Assembly (NCBI RefSeq): GCF_000815105.2
Contig: NZ_CP010310.2
Span: 4,588,001 to 4,652,000 of the forward strand
DNA length: 64,000 nt
Reading direction: 5' to 3'
DNA from: Pandoraea pulmonicola
GTDB taxonomy: Bacteria > Pseudomonadota > Gammaproteobacteria > Burkholderiales > Burkholderiaceae
The position numbers and the translations under genes were made by a program. Under the pieces are notes generated by a model. It searched no databases. It was given only the letters and a program-made list of their open reading frames with translations, and was not told the DNA's origin. Position 1 is the stretch's first letter, and every line of letters begins with the position of its first letter. Below, piece by piece: positions 8,724 through 18,505 of the stretch.

Positions 8724-10911
8724 CGAGCACCTGCGTGAGCCGGTCGGTCAGTCCACCATCGCGCTGCGTCGGACGCGCGATGGCCGACGCGATCACCTGC
8801 CACGGCGCACAGACCCAAGCCTGACGGCGTGCACGTGTCACCCCGGTGTAAATGAGCTCGCGTGAGAGCACGCGGCTCGCCTGCTCCGGCAGCACGATCG
8901 CCACGCGCTCGAATTCCGATCCCTGAGATTTGTGAATCGTCATCGCGAACGCCGTCTCGTGCGCGGGCAGACTCGCCGGGGAATAGAGACGGTAGCCGCC
9001 GTCCGGGGTCGCGAATGCTACGCGCAACGTGCCCGACGGGCCCAGCGGCAGCGCGATGCCGATGTCGCCGTTGAACAGGTTCAGTGCATACTCGTTTTGC
9101 GTTACCAGGACGGGACGCCCGGCGAACCAGGCGCCGCCCCCCGCGCCGAGGGCGACGCCCGCGCGACGCGCCAGCACCGTGGTGAGCTGCGCGCCGAGAA
9201 ACTCGACGCCACGTCGCCCGCCCCGTGTCGCGCACAGCACGCGAAACCGGCCAAATGCCGCGAACACCGGTTGCGCCACCATCGCGATATCCGCCGTCGT
9301 CGCCGCGGCCGGGTCGCCAAGCTGCCCGATCATCGTGACCGCGTCGGCCAGTGCATCGAGATATGCCGCATAGCCGTCGGCGAGCGCGTTCAGATTCGCT
9401 GGCGACAACTGAATTCCGCCATCCTCGCTGAGGAGTACGCGATCGGCAGCCGTGGTTTGCGGGTTTGCTCCTTCTAGCGATTCCGTCTTCACCAATGTCG
9501 ATGCCGATGTCGATACCGATACCGACGCTGATGCCGACGCATCCGCCACGGTGAACTCCCTGCGAGCCTCGATGACCTTGCCTGCCTTGATCGCCGTGGC
9601 GAGCCGGCCGATGGCCGAGTGCGAACCGAAGCGATAATTGCGCTCCAGCCAGACCACCGTATCCTCGAGCCCCCGCGCCGCGCGCGACGCCTCGCCGGAG
9701 GCCAGCGGCCCCGGCGGCGGCGGTTCGCCTTGCGGCCATTCGAGCGCATCCAGCAACCGCGCCCGCATCCCGGGCGAGAACGAGCGCTGCGCACTCAGTT
9801 CGCCGAACACCGCCCCCGCCTCCACGGCCGCCAATTGGTCCTTGTCGCCGAGCAGGATCAGACGCGCGCCATCCGGCACGGCTTCGAGCAACTGCGTCGC
9901 CATCGACAGATCGATCATCGACGCCTCGTCCACGACGATCAGGTCGTACGGCAGCGGATTGCCCGCGTGGTGACGGAAGCGTCTGCCCACCTGCTCCGCC
10001 GACTCCGGCAGCACGCCGAGCAAGCGGTGCAACGTCACGGCCGCGTCGGGCAACGCCTGGCGCACCGTTTCGGGCAGATCCTGGCGCGCCGTCAGCGCTT
10101 CCTGCATGCGCTGGGCCGCCTTGCCCGTGGGGGCTGCGAGCGCGACGCGCAAGTTAGCGTCTCTCTCCAGCAGACATGCCAGCAGCCCAACCACCGTCGT
10201 TGTCTTGCCCGTGCCCGGACCGCCGCTGAGCACCACCAACGAGCGCTGCAGCGCCAGTGCCGCCGCGGCCATCTGCCAGTTCGGTTCGTGCTTGCCATCG
10301 GGGCCGACGAGCACGCCATCGCCGAAATAGCGGCGCAGACGAGCGCGATCGTCAGGCGTGATCGACATGTGGCCACCCGCCGCCAGCTTGCGCCCCAGGG
10401 CCGCCGCCAGACGCGCCTCGTAGCCGTAATAGCGCGCCAGATAAAGCCGGTCGTGCTCATCGAGCAACAAGGGGAAAGCGTCTGCCTGAGCGTCGCCCGC
10501 AAGGGCAAATGCGAGACTTGCCGGGGCGCAGAGGCCACTGCCGAACAGGGCATCGCGCCAGACGGACAGCGCCGGCGCATCGCCGGGAAACAGTTCGCCG
10601 CTCGCTTGCGCGTCGAGCAGGTTGTCGAGGGGTACACACACGTGGCCTTCGGCGGTCGCAAGGCTGACGGCAAGTGCCGCCCGCCAGACATACCGGCACG
10701 TGACGTCGTCAACCCCGCGTCCGCGCGCGAGCAATGCCATGCGGCGCGCGAAGCCCTGCGCGAGCCGTACGCCCCCACTGTCGGCCAGCGGTGTGCCGGA
10801 AGCGCCATTGGTATGGTCGCCATGCCCGGCATGCCCCACATGGAACATGTCGCCCTTATCGCGCCTGACGGCCGCCTTGCCAGTGCCGCTCGAAGTACGA
10901 ATGTCGCTCAT
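8692..10911 (-). CDS. recD: RecBCD helicase, alpha subunit RecD
   Basis: RecD is the fast 5'-to-3' helicase of the RecBCD enzyme, which processes double-strand DNA ends for recombination. Its 739 residues include Walker A LSGGPGTGKTTTV near residue 230, Walker B VVDEASMIDLSM, the late helicase motif IHKSQGSEFERV and the GVTRARRQAWV end motif. The start codon overlaps the recB stop (ATGA), so it is translationally coupled as the last gene of recC-recB-recD. About 50 N-terminal residues (with HAGHGDHTNG) precede the conserved part. An odd Ser/Ala/Val/Thr-rich stretch around residues 455-480 is coded by a hexamer repeat (9494-9541). The stop lies inside the 3' end of the PaeA-like gene. Confidence 0.95.
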   Translation of the reverse strand: MSDIRTSSGTGKAAVRRDKGDMFHVGHAGHGDHTNGASGTPLADSGGVRLAQGFARRMALLARGRGVDDVTCRYVWRAALAVSLATAEGHVCVPLDNLLDAQASGELFPGDAPALSVWRDALFGSGLCAPASLAFALAGDAQADAFPLLLDEHDRLYLARYYGYEARLAAALGRKLAAGGHMSITPDDRARLRRYFGDGVLVGPDGKHEPNWQMAAAALALQRSLVVLSGGPGTGKTTTVVGLLACLLERDANLRVALAAPTGKAAQRMQEALTARQDLPETVRQALPDAAVTLHRLLGVLPESAEQVGRRFRHHAGNPLPYDLIVVDEASMIDLSMATQLLEAVPDGARLILLGDKDQLAAVEAGAVFGELSAQRSFSPGMRARLLDALEWPQGEPPPPGPLASGEASRAARGLEDTVVWLERNYRFGSHSAIGRLATAIKAGKVIEARREFTVADASASASVSVSTSASTLVKTESLEGANPQTTAADRVLLSEDGGIQLSPANLNALADGYAAYLDALADAVTMIGQLGDPAAATTADIAMVAQPVFAAFGRFRVLCATRGGRRGVEFLGAQLTTVLARRAGVALGAGGGAWFAGRPVLVTQNEYALNLFNGDIGIALPLGPSGTLRVAFATPDGGYRLYSPASLPAHETAFAMTIHKSQGSEFERVAIVLPEQASRVLSRELIYTGVTRARRQAWVCAPWQVIASAIARPTQRDGGLTDRLTQVLATMPDPSGAR
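9494..9541. repeat. Hexanucleotide microsatellite inside recD
   Basis: Eight successive 6-base units of the form GATGCC, GATGTC, GATACC, GACGCT lie in frame within recD and encode the low-complexity run ASASVSVSTS. Because the unit is six bases, slippage would change the protein length by two residues without breaking the frame. Confidence 0.75.
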
Positions 10912-13900
10912 GCGTCCTCCCCCGGCGCAGCCCCTGCATTGCCTTGCCCGATGATCGTGTCGTTCGCATCGAGCGCATCGAGCCCATCAAGCGACAGGGC
11001 CTCGGCCAGCGCGCTGTTCTCGCCCGCGGCAAACAACCGATCGAGCGCATCGACCATTTCGCGCGATGGTTTGTCGAAGAACACGCCGGGGACTTCGTCA
11101 CCGGCCAGATGCGCGCTCGCCCAGTCTGGGCGAACGCCACGCACGAAAAGATAAAGACTGCCCGCCATGTCGCGATCGTAATCGTAGTCGGGCAAACGGC
11201 GCCGCAAGTAGCGATGCAGCGCCAGCGTGTACAGCAGGTATTGCAGGTGATAGCCGTGTTCGGCCATCGCTTCACGCAATCCATCTTCGCCGTAGTTCTC
11301 GGGTGCGGTACCGAGGTAGTTCGACTTCCAGTCGAGAATCCACCACTGGCCGCCGTGACGGAACACAAGATCGATGAAGCCCTTCAGATAGCCCCGCAAC
11401 ACCGTCGCGTCGAGCGGCAGATCCGGATAGCCGAACTGGCGCAACACGCCGCGCAGCGCATCGAGCGACACCGCGTCGGCCGGATAGGTGAACTCCATTT
11501 CGGTGAGGCGCTCCGACATCGCGACGTCGGCCAATTGCAGCCCCGGGCGCAGAGGTGTCGTCACCGTATCGGCCAGCATGTTCATCATCATCGCGCGCCA
11601 AACGTCGTTCTGCTCCGCGCCCCGCCCCGGTGGCCGCTCACGCAACGCACGTGCAACGGCGTGCGGCCATTGCGAGCGCGACTGGAAATCGGCCAGTTCG
11701 AAGACACGGTGCAGGCTCTCGCCGGCTGCGGGACCGCGCGGGAAACGCAGGATGTCGTCCGCTGGCGGCCAGGTATCGTCCCCCGTCGGCGGCAATGCAA
11801 ACGTCGGCCCGGCGTTGGCCTGCGCATCGTAATCGGGGCGCGTGCGCTCCGGCGCGCTCAATTGACCGCCGCCAAGTTGCGGCCCCGTGTGCATCCCGGC
11901 CAACAGACCGGAGAAGCTGCCGATGCGCCAGACTTCCCGCAGTGCCCGCGTACTCGAGCGCGTGGTCAGTTCGGGCGGGGCCTCGTGCGCGACGCGCGTC
12001 TCCGTATCGAGCGCATCCCCCATGGGCAGCGGTGTCATCCCGATCGGACCGCTGGCGAGCGCCTTCCACGCCGAGCGGATCGTCTGCACTCGCTCGTCGG
12101 TGTCGAGCGTCGAGGCAATCCACGCATCGAACGCCATGCCCTGCCCGGCGGCGAGCCAGTTGAGCATCCCGCCGCAAGCCTCCTTCACGCTCCTGCGCGA
12201 TGCATAGATGCCCGCCGCCAGATAGCAGCGGTAGACGGCGCGCGTGAGCGCCACGTACAGCAAGCGCACCTGCTCCGCCGACTGCTCGCGGCGCAATGCG
12301 GCTGCCGCCGGCGTACCCTTGCCCGCCGCGTCGGTGAAATCGATCACGGCCGTCGGGCCATCGTGGTATTCGAGCCCGTCGAGGCTGCCGCCGTCGCGCA
12401 CTGCGCCGTCCCAGAGGAATGGACAAAAGACCACGCCGTACTCCAGCCCCTTCGACTTGTGAACGGTCACGATCTGCACGAGATTCTGGTCCGACTCGAG
12501 CCGCAACTGCGCCTCCTCGCCGCCGCTTGCGTTGCGCTGCGAGGCCAGCCAGCGCAGCAGCGCGGGCATGCCCGGCTGCTCGGCCCAGCGCGCCTGCGCG
12601 AGTTCGGCCAGGTGCATGAAGTTCGTGAGACGCCGCTCGCCACCGGCCTGCGCCACCAGGCGCGCGGCCAGTCCCAGTTCGCGCATCAGCGTGCGCCACA
12701 TCGCGGAGAAGCCGCGCTCGATCCACAACTGGCGATACCGTTGCAGGCGCTCGATCCACGCGATCGCTTCGGCGTCGGACGCTTCGCTCGTCTGCATGCG
12801 GTAAAGCGCCGTGGCATCGAGGCCGAACAACTCGGTCGCCAGTGCAGCCCGCAGCGCGCGCACGTCCCCCGGCGACTCGACCGCCCGCAGCACACGCAGC
12901 AGCGTTTCGGCCTCCTCGCTCGCGAACACGGAATCCTGCGTGAGTTCGACGCTGCCCACCGCATGCTCGGCGAGCATCGCTTTCATCAGCGCACCCTGAC
13001 GGTGCGTCTGTACGATCACGGCGATGTCGCCCGGGGCCAGCGGCCGCTCGCCGATGCACACGTCGCCGCGTGATGCGCCCGCCAGCAAGCGGGCAACCTC
13101 GGCGGCCGTCGCCCTGGCGCAAGCTTGCTGCGCCTCGTCTTTCGACAGCGGTTCGTCGTCCGGCAGCCACCAGACGGTCAGATCGGCAACGCTGCGCACG
13201 TCCGACAACGGCGCGCGCCGCCGCGATCCCGGACGCACCGGCGGATAGTCGAGCCCGTCGAGCACGAAGGCCCTGTCGTTGGCGCCGAAAAGCCGGTTGC
13301 CCGCCTCGATGATGGCCGGCGTCGAGCGCTGATTGACGGCAAGCGTATAGGCCGCGTCGGCATTCTCGCGCGCCGCGAGATAAGTGTGCAGATCCGCCGC
13401 GCGGAAGCTGTAGATGGCCTGTTTGGGATCGCCGACCATGAACATCGGCCCACGCCCCTCGTCGTCGGCCGCTGCATCTCCCTGTCCGTACACCGCACTG
13501 AAAATGGCGAACTGCAGCGGGTCGGTATCCTGGAACTCGTCGATCAACGCACACGGATAACGCGCTCGCAGTGCCTGCGCGAGGTCGGGATGCTGTGCGA
13601 GCGCACGCGCGATATTGCCCAGCAGATCGTCGAACGACACCACGCGCAGTTCGCGCTTGCGCTGCGCGAGTTGCTCGGGCGCATGCATCAGCCACTCGCG
13701 CAGGATGCGCAACCACTGCATTGCATAGCGCTCGTCCGCATCGGCGCGGGCGCGCACGAGCATGTCGGCCATCTCGAAGAAGCGATGCTCCGGCGGCGTC
13801 TCGCCCTTTTTGATGTCCTTCGCGAGACGCGTCGACGTGAGCAGCTCGGCCTTCGGGCTCAACAGCGCGCCAACGTCGCGCGCATTCAAATAGCGTTGCC

Positions 13901-14783
13901 AGGCGCCCACCGCCTGGGCAAGCGACGCCTCGTGATAGATGTTCTTCCTGTACGCCGGCAACGCCGCGCGCATCAGATCGGCAATCGCCGACGCTTCCGC
14001 CTCCCAGCACTCGTACGCCGCGCGATAGGTGGCAAGCAACGTCTCGTCTTGCAACGTCCGGGCGTCCGCGTCCAGGGCCACCGGCCAGCGCAGCGCCGAC
14101 ATCGGCTTTTTCAGGCGGCGGGCCAACTGATCGGTGAGCGTGCCCGGCGAACGCTTGCGATCGACCAGCCACGCGGCGAACCCGTCGTCCTGCGCCGCGA
14201 GGGGTTCGACCACGCGACGCCAGAACTCGACGGCCAGATCGTGGCGCACACCGTTGTCGTCCGGCACCAGTTCGTAGGCGAACGGCAGGCCGGCCGCAAA
14301 CGGCACCTCTGCCAGCGCGCGCTGGCAGAAGCCGTGGATCGTGTGGATCGACGCCTGATCGAAGCCGCGCAAAGCCGTTTGCAGACACGCGCGAATCGCC
14401 TTGGGCGTCATGTCTGCGCGTTCGACCAGCCCCGCGATCATCACGTTGAATAGCGGGTCGTCGCTCGCATTGGGATCGAAGTCGGGGAATCCGTCGTCTC
14501 CGTCTTCTTCGTCCGACGTCTGCCCGTCGTCGTCATCGAAGACGGGCGCCATCGCGGCAACCAGTCCCGCCAGACGGTCGCGAATGCGCTCGCGCAGTTC
14601 GGCCGTTGCCGCGTTGGTGAAGGTGACGACGAGAATCTGTTCGACCGTCAGTTGCTTCTCGAGCAACAGACGCACGTACAGCGCGCAGATGTTCCACGTC
14701 TTGCCCGTCCCGGCGGAGGCCTCGATCAGACACACCCCATCGAGGTCGCAATGGAATACGTCGAGGTCGATGAGCTGCGTCAT
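10908..14783 (-). CDS. recB: RecBCD nuclease-helicase, beta subunit RecB
   Basis: RecB is the 3'-to-5' helicase and the only nuclease of RecBCD. The 1291-residue product has the UvrD-type Walker A EASAGTGKTWN at residues 22-32, VVTFTNAATAELRERI just after it, ALIDEFQDTDPLQF (Walker B) mid-protein, IVTVHKSKGLEYGVVF and VRLLYVALTRAVY as later helicase motifs, and a C-terminal nuclease motif ILDWKSNYLG. The ATG at 14783 overlaps the recC stop and was chosen over a frame extending to 14939, which would run 52 Arg-rich residues back into recC. An acidic insert (DDDDGQTSDEEDGDDG) sits near residue 100. All active-site motifs look intact. Confidence 0.97.
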   Translation of the reverse strand: MTQLIDLDVFHCDLDGVCLIEASAGTGKTWNICALYVRLLLEKQLTVEQILVVTFTNAATAELRERIRDRLAGLVAAMAPVFDDDDGQTSDEEDGDDGFPDFDPNASDDPLFNVMIAGLVERADMTPKAIRACLQTALRGFDQASIHTIHGFCQRALAEVPFAAGLPFAYELVPDDNGVRHDLAVEFWRRVVEPLAAQDDGFAAWLVDRKRSPGTLTDQLARRLKKPMSALRWPVALDADARTLQDETLLATYRAAYECWEAEASAIADLMRAALPAYRKNIYHEASLAQAVGAWQRYLNARDVGALLSPKAELLTSTRLAKDIKKGETPPEHRFFEMADMLVRARADADERYAMQWLRILREWLMHAPEQLAQRKRELRVVSFDDLLGNIARALAQHPDLAQALRARYPCALIDEFQDTDPLQFAIFSAVYGQGDAAADDEGRGPMFMVGDPKQAIYSFRAADLHTYLAARENADAAYTLAVNQRSTPAIIEAGNRLFGANDRAFVLDGLDYPPVRPGSRRRAPLSDVRSVADLTVWWLPDDEPLSKDEAQQACARATAAEVARLLAGASRGDVCIGERPLAPGDIAVIVQTHRQGALMKAMLAEHAVGSVELTQDSVFASEEAETLLRVLRAVESPGDVRALRAALATELFGLDATALYRMQTSEASDAEAIAWIERLQRYRQLWIERGFSAMWRTLMRELGLAARLVAQAGGERRLTNFMHLAELAQARWAEQPGMPALLRWLASQRNASGGEEAQLRLESDQNLVQIVTVHKSKGLEYGVVFCPFLWDGAVRDGGSLDGLEYHDGPTAVIDFTDAAGKGTPAAAALRREQSAEQVRLLYVALTRAVYRCYLAAGIYASRRSVKEACGGMLNWLAAGQGMAFDAWIASTLDTDERVQTIRSAWKALASGPIGMTPLPMGDALDTETRVAHEAPPELTTRSSTRALREVWRIGSFSGLLAGMHTGPQLGGGQLSAPERTRPDYDAQANAGPTFALPPTGDDTWPPADDILRFPRGPAAGESLHRVFELADFQSRSQWPHAVARALRERPPGRGAEQNDVWRAMMMNMLADTVTTPLRPGLQLADVAMSERLTEMEFTYPADAVSLDALRGVLRQFGYPDLPLDATVLRGYLKGFIDLVFRHGGQWWILDWKSNYLGTAPENYGEDGLREAMAEHGYHLQYLLYTLALHRYLRRRLPDYDYDRDMAGSLYLFVRGVRPDWASAHLAGDEVPGVFFDKPSREMVDALDRLFAAGENSALAEALSLDGLDALDANDTIIGQGNAGAAPGEDA

Positions 14784-17700
14784 GCGCCCTCCACGAGTTC
14801 GAGATGTTGCATCAGCGGACCGAAGATCGCGTTGGCCAGCAGGTCGAATGGAGACGCCAGCGGGTCTTCCACACCTCGCCAGAGCAGGCGGGTGTAGGGG
14901 TCGTCCGCATCGCCGCGCGCAAATGCGGAGCCTTGCCACGCGCTCTCGGCCTCGGCAGGCTTACCCGTACTTGCAAGTTTCCACGCACTGCGCGCGAAGA
15001 ATGGCAGCGGACGCGTCTGTCCCAATCGATACAGCGCCACCCATTGCCCCAGCAATGCGGCAGCGTCCTCGACGGGCCTCAACGCAAACGTCTCGTCCTC
15101 GCCGTACCACAGCGTGCGCGCGGCAATGTCCTCGCCTGCCTGCTCGGGCTGCTGCAGATGCGCGCACAAGGCGAGATGCGAGAGCCATGCGGCCAGCAGA
15201 TCGCTCGGGCGCATGCTCCCGTACCGGTACATCACAAGGCCATACCGCGACACCGGGGCGAGGCGCCCCTGCAGCAGGCAGGCGGCAGACAGCGTCGCAT
15301 CGCCATGCCAAACGGCGTCGGTCGATTCGCGCCACGTAGCGGGCAACGCCGGTTGTAGCGGCAGCGTCACCAGCAATTCCCGGGTGCCTTCGGCTTGCGC
15401 CTGCCTGACCTGCGAGGCCAGCGCCCGCAGGCCGCCCAATTCGCGTCGGCGCCAAACGGCGCCCGTGGCGCCACCAGGCAGTTCATGACTGACGTTGGCG
15501 ATACGTTCAACGACTTCGGCATGCGTATGCGCGTCATGCCCATCGTGCCGCAACAGGCGCGGCAACAGTCGGGCCGCCAGCGCATCACGTCCGGCCCAGT
15601 CGAGCACGAAGGGCTCTTCGTCCTCGACCTCGGTGAGCATGTCGCCCAGCGAAAGGCCGAGCCGGTCGCGCGCCCACGCCCTGCCAGGATGGCGCCAGAA
15701 ACGCAGCAGGTCGTCGAGCGTGAGATGGGTCTGGGCGACCGCGGGCAGCGCTTCGCGCACAAACGGCGCGGCCTGGGCGTCCGGCAACGCAGACGCGAGT
15801 TGCTCCGCCAGTTTCTGTGCGGCTTCGCCGTTGGACACGTCGTAGCTGTACAGCGACGCGTCACGTCCGTCGAAATAAGCCGGGGAGAACGGCTGCAGCG
15901 GATGCAGCACGACCAGCCTCTCGCGCGCCTCGCGCTGCTCCTCGAGCGTGTAGCCCTGCGACATCGGGGCGAGCATCTGGCCGGTGAAGTCCAGCAACTC
16001 GTCCACGGCCGTGGAGGGCGGCAGCGGCGCGTTGTCCCGCACACTCCGCCCCGTATAGGTGATGAGAAACCGGTCCTGCGCGCTGAGCATCAGGTCGAGG
16101 AAGAGATTGCGCTCGTCGTCGCGCCGTTGACGATCGCCGCGCTGCGGCAGGGCCCGCATCAGGTCGAATTCGTCGACGCGCACGCGGCCCGGCAGCACGC
16201 CGTCGTCCATGCCCAGCATGCACACCACGCGATACGGCAGCAGACGCAGGCTCGGAATCGCGGCAAACGTCACGCGGCCGGACGGAACGCCACCGCGTGT
16301 CGGGTCGTCGAGCGCGTCGGCGAGCACGCGGGCGACCACCGCCACCGGCACGCGAATCTGCGGCGCGCCGTCAGCAATCGCGGAACCGATCTGTTCGATG
16401 GCCAAACGCACCTCGGCGACATCATCGGCAAAACGGGGTTCGTCCGAAAAGAACTGCTCCAGCATCGCGAGCAGTTGATCGCGCCACGCAATGCCCGTTC
16501 GCTCCGTTTGCAGCGCCACGGTCGTCGCATCGAGGTCGTCCACGAGCCGCGCCAATTGACCGAGCAGTTCGGCACGCCCGCCTTCGATGCCGCCGACCGG
16601 GAGCCAGTCGTCCACGGGCAGCGCGTCGTCCGGCAGCGCATAGCCGAGGAACAGCCGCATCATGGCATCGCCGAGCGTGTGGCGCTCCAGCGCATGCGCC
16701 CCTCCTGTCTCGTCCTGCATACCGTCGCCCGGGGCGTTGGTGGCGAGGGTGGCGAGGGTGGCGAGGGTGGCGGGGGTGGCGGGGGTGGCGTTTGGGGCGC
16801 TCGGGGCGTCCAGCCGCAGCAGCGCATCGCCGCGCCAGCCGCGCCGGGCGCCTGCCGCGTGCAGCCAGTTCTGAATCGAGTCGAGCACGTTGCCGCCGAG
16901 ATCGTAGCGTTGTGCGATGGCTTCCGTGCGGGCCAGTTCGATGAGGCTCGACGCCGCCACGCGCTGCTGCGGCAACGCCAGGATCGCCGAGAACGCGCGT
17001 GCGACCGGGTTGGTGCGCGTCGGCGGCAAGCCGGTGACGAGGTAGGGAATGCGCGGCGTCGCCGTACCGAATACCGCGTCGATGAGCGGCGCGGCGCGGC
17101 CAAGGTCCGGCACGGTGATCAGGACGTCGTCCGGGCGCAAATCGGGAATCTCGTCGAAACATGCCAGCAGCCGGTCGTGCAGCACCTCGATCTGCCGCGC
17201 CAGACTGTGGCAGACATGCACCTGCACCGACCCATCCGCGGTGACGCCGTCCGGCGCACCATGACGGCCATCGTCGAGCGTAAGGATGCCGTTCTGAAGC
17301 GCGGCGAGCAGCGTCGGGGCCGGGTTCGGCTGAAAGAGCGCGTGGTCCTCCACCGCCTGCGGCGCGAGGTCGGCATAGAGCGCATCGATATGCGACTGCG
17401 TCTGGCGGCCCCATTCGGCCAGCAGCGGATGCCCCACTTCCCGGTGCGCCGCGCCGTCGCGCTGCGTGAGGTACGACAGCCGCGACGGCGGCACGATGTC
17501 GAACCAGTAGCTCTCGCAGGGATTGAGCGCATACAGATGCACGTCGATCAGGCGCGACATCGCCTTGAGCAACGCCATCGAGAGCGGCGGCATCGACGAC
17601 AGGGCAAAGACCGACACGCGCGACGGCCATCCCTGCGGCACGGTCTCGGGAGTCAGTTCCCCGATGCGGTCGATCGCCCGCAGCGTCGGATGGCGCTCAC

Positions 17701-18250
17701 GGATCTCCAGATGGGCCAGCACCTGCCGCCAGAGCGCGCTCTGCCAGGCTTCGTCGGCGCGTTGCACGTCGCCCCAGCCGGATGCGGCGCCCGGATCGAT
17801 CGCGGCGCCGGACTGCCATCGTTCCAGCCAGCCCGGCCGATACGTCAGATACTGATCGTAGATATGCGCGAGCCGCTCGGCCAGTTCGAAGCGCATGACG
17901 TCGTCCGCCTCGGACAGATAGCCGGCCAGCCTCGGCGAGGCCGCCACCCACGGTTGCGCCAGACATTGGTACAACGGCCAGACGAGCCGGTCGGGCGCGA
18001 ACGGCGAGCTCTCCGGCACCGTCAGCAGCTTGCCCGCCATGTCCCACAACCATTGTGCGAGATAGGTCAGGCGCACGTTCGCGCAAACGCCGAAGACGTC
18101 CGCATAGTCGAGCTCCAGCCGGCGGCGCACCGCCACACTTGGCACGACGATGGTTTCCACGTGCAGTGGGTCGCCGGGCGAGCGCGCCAGATCGCGCAGC
18201 AAAGCGGCTTCGAGCGTGGTGAACCGGTTGGAAAAGAAGAGATGGAGCAT
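14780..18250 (-). CDS. recC: RecBCD enzyme, gamma subunit RecC
   Basis: RecC is the scaffold of RecBCD; in E. coli it recognises Chi in the unwound 3' strand and splits the two strands. The 1156-residue product starts MLHLFFSNRFTTLEAALL, typical of RecC, and contains VCMLGMDDGVLPG, conserved in the inactivated helicase/nuclease-like core. It is the first gene of recC-recB-recD and its stop overlaps the recB start. The ATG at 18250 was chosen because the family begins there; the open frame runs on to 19618 only as an antisense shadow of the FUSC gene. I see no strong ribosome binding site before it. An unusual (Leu/Pro-Ala-Thr)n run near residue 490 is coded by a 9-base repeat at 16739-16792. 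Confidence 0.95.
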   Translation of the reverse strand: MLHLFFSNRFTTLEAALLRDLARSPGDPLHVETIVVPSVAVRRRLELDYADVFGVCANVRLTYLAQWLWDMAGKLLTVPESSPFAPDRLVWPLYQCLAQPWVAASPRLAGYLSEADDVMRFELAERLAHIYDQYLTYRPGWLERWQSGAAIDPGAASGWGDVQRADEAWQSALWRQVLAHLEIRERHPTLRAIDRIGELTPETVPQGWPSRVSVFALSSMPPLSMALLKAMSRLIDVHLYALNPCESYWFDIVPPSRLSYLTQRDGAAHREVGHPLLAEWGRQTQSHIDALYADLAPQAVEDHALFQPNPAPTLLAALQNGILTLDDGRHGAPDGVTADGSVQVHVCHSLARQIEVLHDRLLACFDEIPDLRPDDVLITVPDLGRAAPLIDAVFGTATPRIPYLVTGLPPTRTNPVARAFSAILALPQQRVAASSLIELARTEAIAQRYDLGGNVLDSIQNWLHAAGARRGWRGDALLRLDAPSAPNATPATPATLATLATLATNAPGDGMQDETGGAHALERHTLGDAMMRLFLGYALPDDALPVDDWLPVGGIEGGRAELLGQLARLVDDLDATTVALQTERTGIAWRDQLLAMLEQFFSDEPRFADDVAEVRLAIEQIGSAIADGAPQIRVPVAVVARVLADALDDPTRGGVPSGRVTFAAIPSLRLLPYRVVCMLGMDDGVLPGRVRVDEFDLMRALPQRGDRQRRDDERNLFLDLMLSAQDRFLITYTGRSVRDNAPLPPSTAVDELLDFTGQMLAPMSQGYTLEEQREARERLVVLHPLQPFSPAYFDGRDASLYSYDVSNGEAAQKLAEQLASALPDAQAAPFVREALPAVAQTHLTLDDLLRFWRHPGRAWARDRLGLSLGDMLTEVEDEEPFVLDWAGRDALAARLLPRLLRHDGHDAHTHAEVVERIANVSHELPGGATGAVWRRRELGGLRALASQVRQAQAEGTRELLVTLPLQPALPATWRESTDAVWHGDATLSAACLLQGRLAPVSRYGLVMYRYGSMRPSDLLAAWLSHLALCAHLQQPEQAGEDIAARTLWYGEDETFALRPVEDAAALLGQWVALYRLGQTRPLPFFARSAWKLASTGKPAEAESAWQGSAFARGDADDPYTRLLWRGVEDPLASPFDLLANAIFGPLMQHLELVEGA
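16739..16792. repeat. Nine-base tandem repeat inside recC, six copies
   Basis: Six head-to-tail copies of GGTGGCGAG or GGTGGCGGG (last copy GGTGGCGTT) lie in frame in recC and encode ATPATPATLATLATLAT on the minus strand. Copies are near identical, which suggests recent slippage. A change in copy number would add or remove three residues without a frameshift. Confidence 0.9.
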
Positions 18251-18505
18251 GCGGGCGTGGCGGCTGAGCGAGTCTGTTCGCAAGGATAGCAAATGCCCCG
18301 TGGAACGGTGGATCGGGCAGTTCCGAAAACCTGCCCCATCATGCGTGACGCGTCCGCGCGCCGTGCCGCCGGCACACCCGCCCGCCGCTTGTAACCGGCA
18401 GTATCCCCTCTTCGCGGCGCGCGGGGCTTCGGCTAGACTCTGTCTGCGCCGCGCCCTTCCCCATCGCGCGGCCGGCTTTGCTGCGGAACCCCTCGCCCCG
18501 GACGC
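18251..18505. promoter_or_regulatory. Divergent promoter region of recCBD and the FUSC gene
   Basis: These 255 bases lie between the starts of recC (minus) and the FUSC gene (plus) and must hold both promoters. The stretch is G+C-rich; I cannot name a convincing -10/-35 pair or operator in it. Confidence 0.4.

Noticed and set aside
14784..14939. Longer RecB start adding 52 residues
   Set aside because: The added part is Arg/Cys/Pro-rich, overlaps recC coding sequence and lacks family similarity; the ATGA overlap at 14780-14783 is a typical coupled start.
16739..16792. Nine-base repeats as a CRISPR array
   Set aside because: Units are contiguous, far too short and without spacers; they lie in frame in recC.
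15395..18289. 964-codon plus-strand frame opposite recC
   Set aside because: Antisense shadow; recC similarity on the minus strand is clear.
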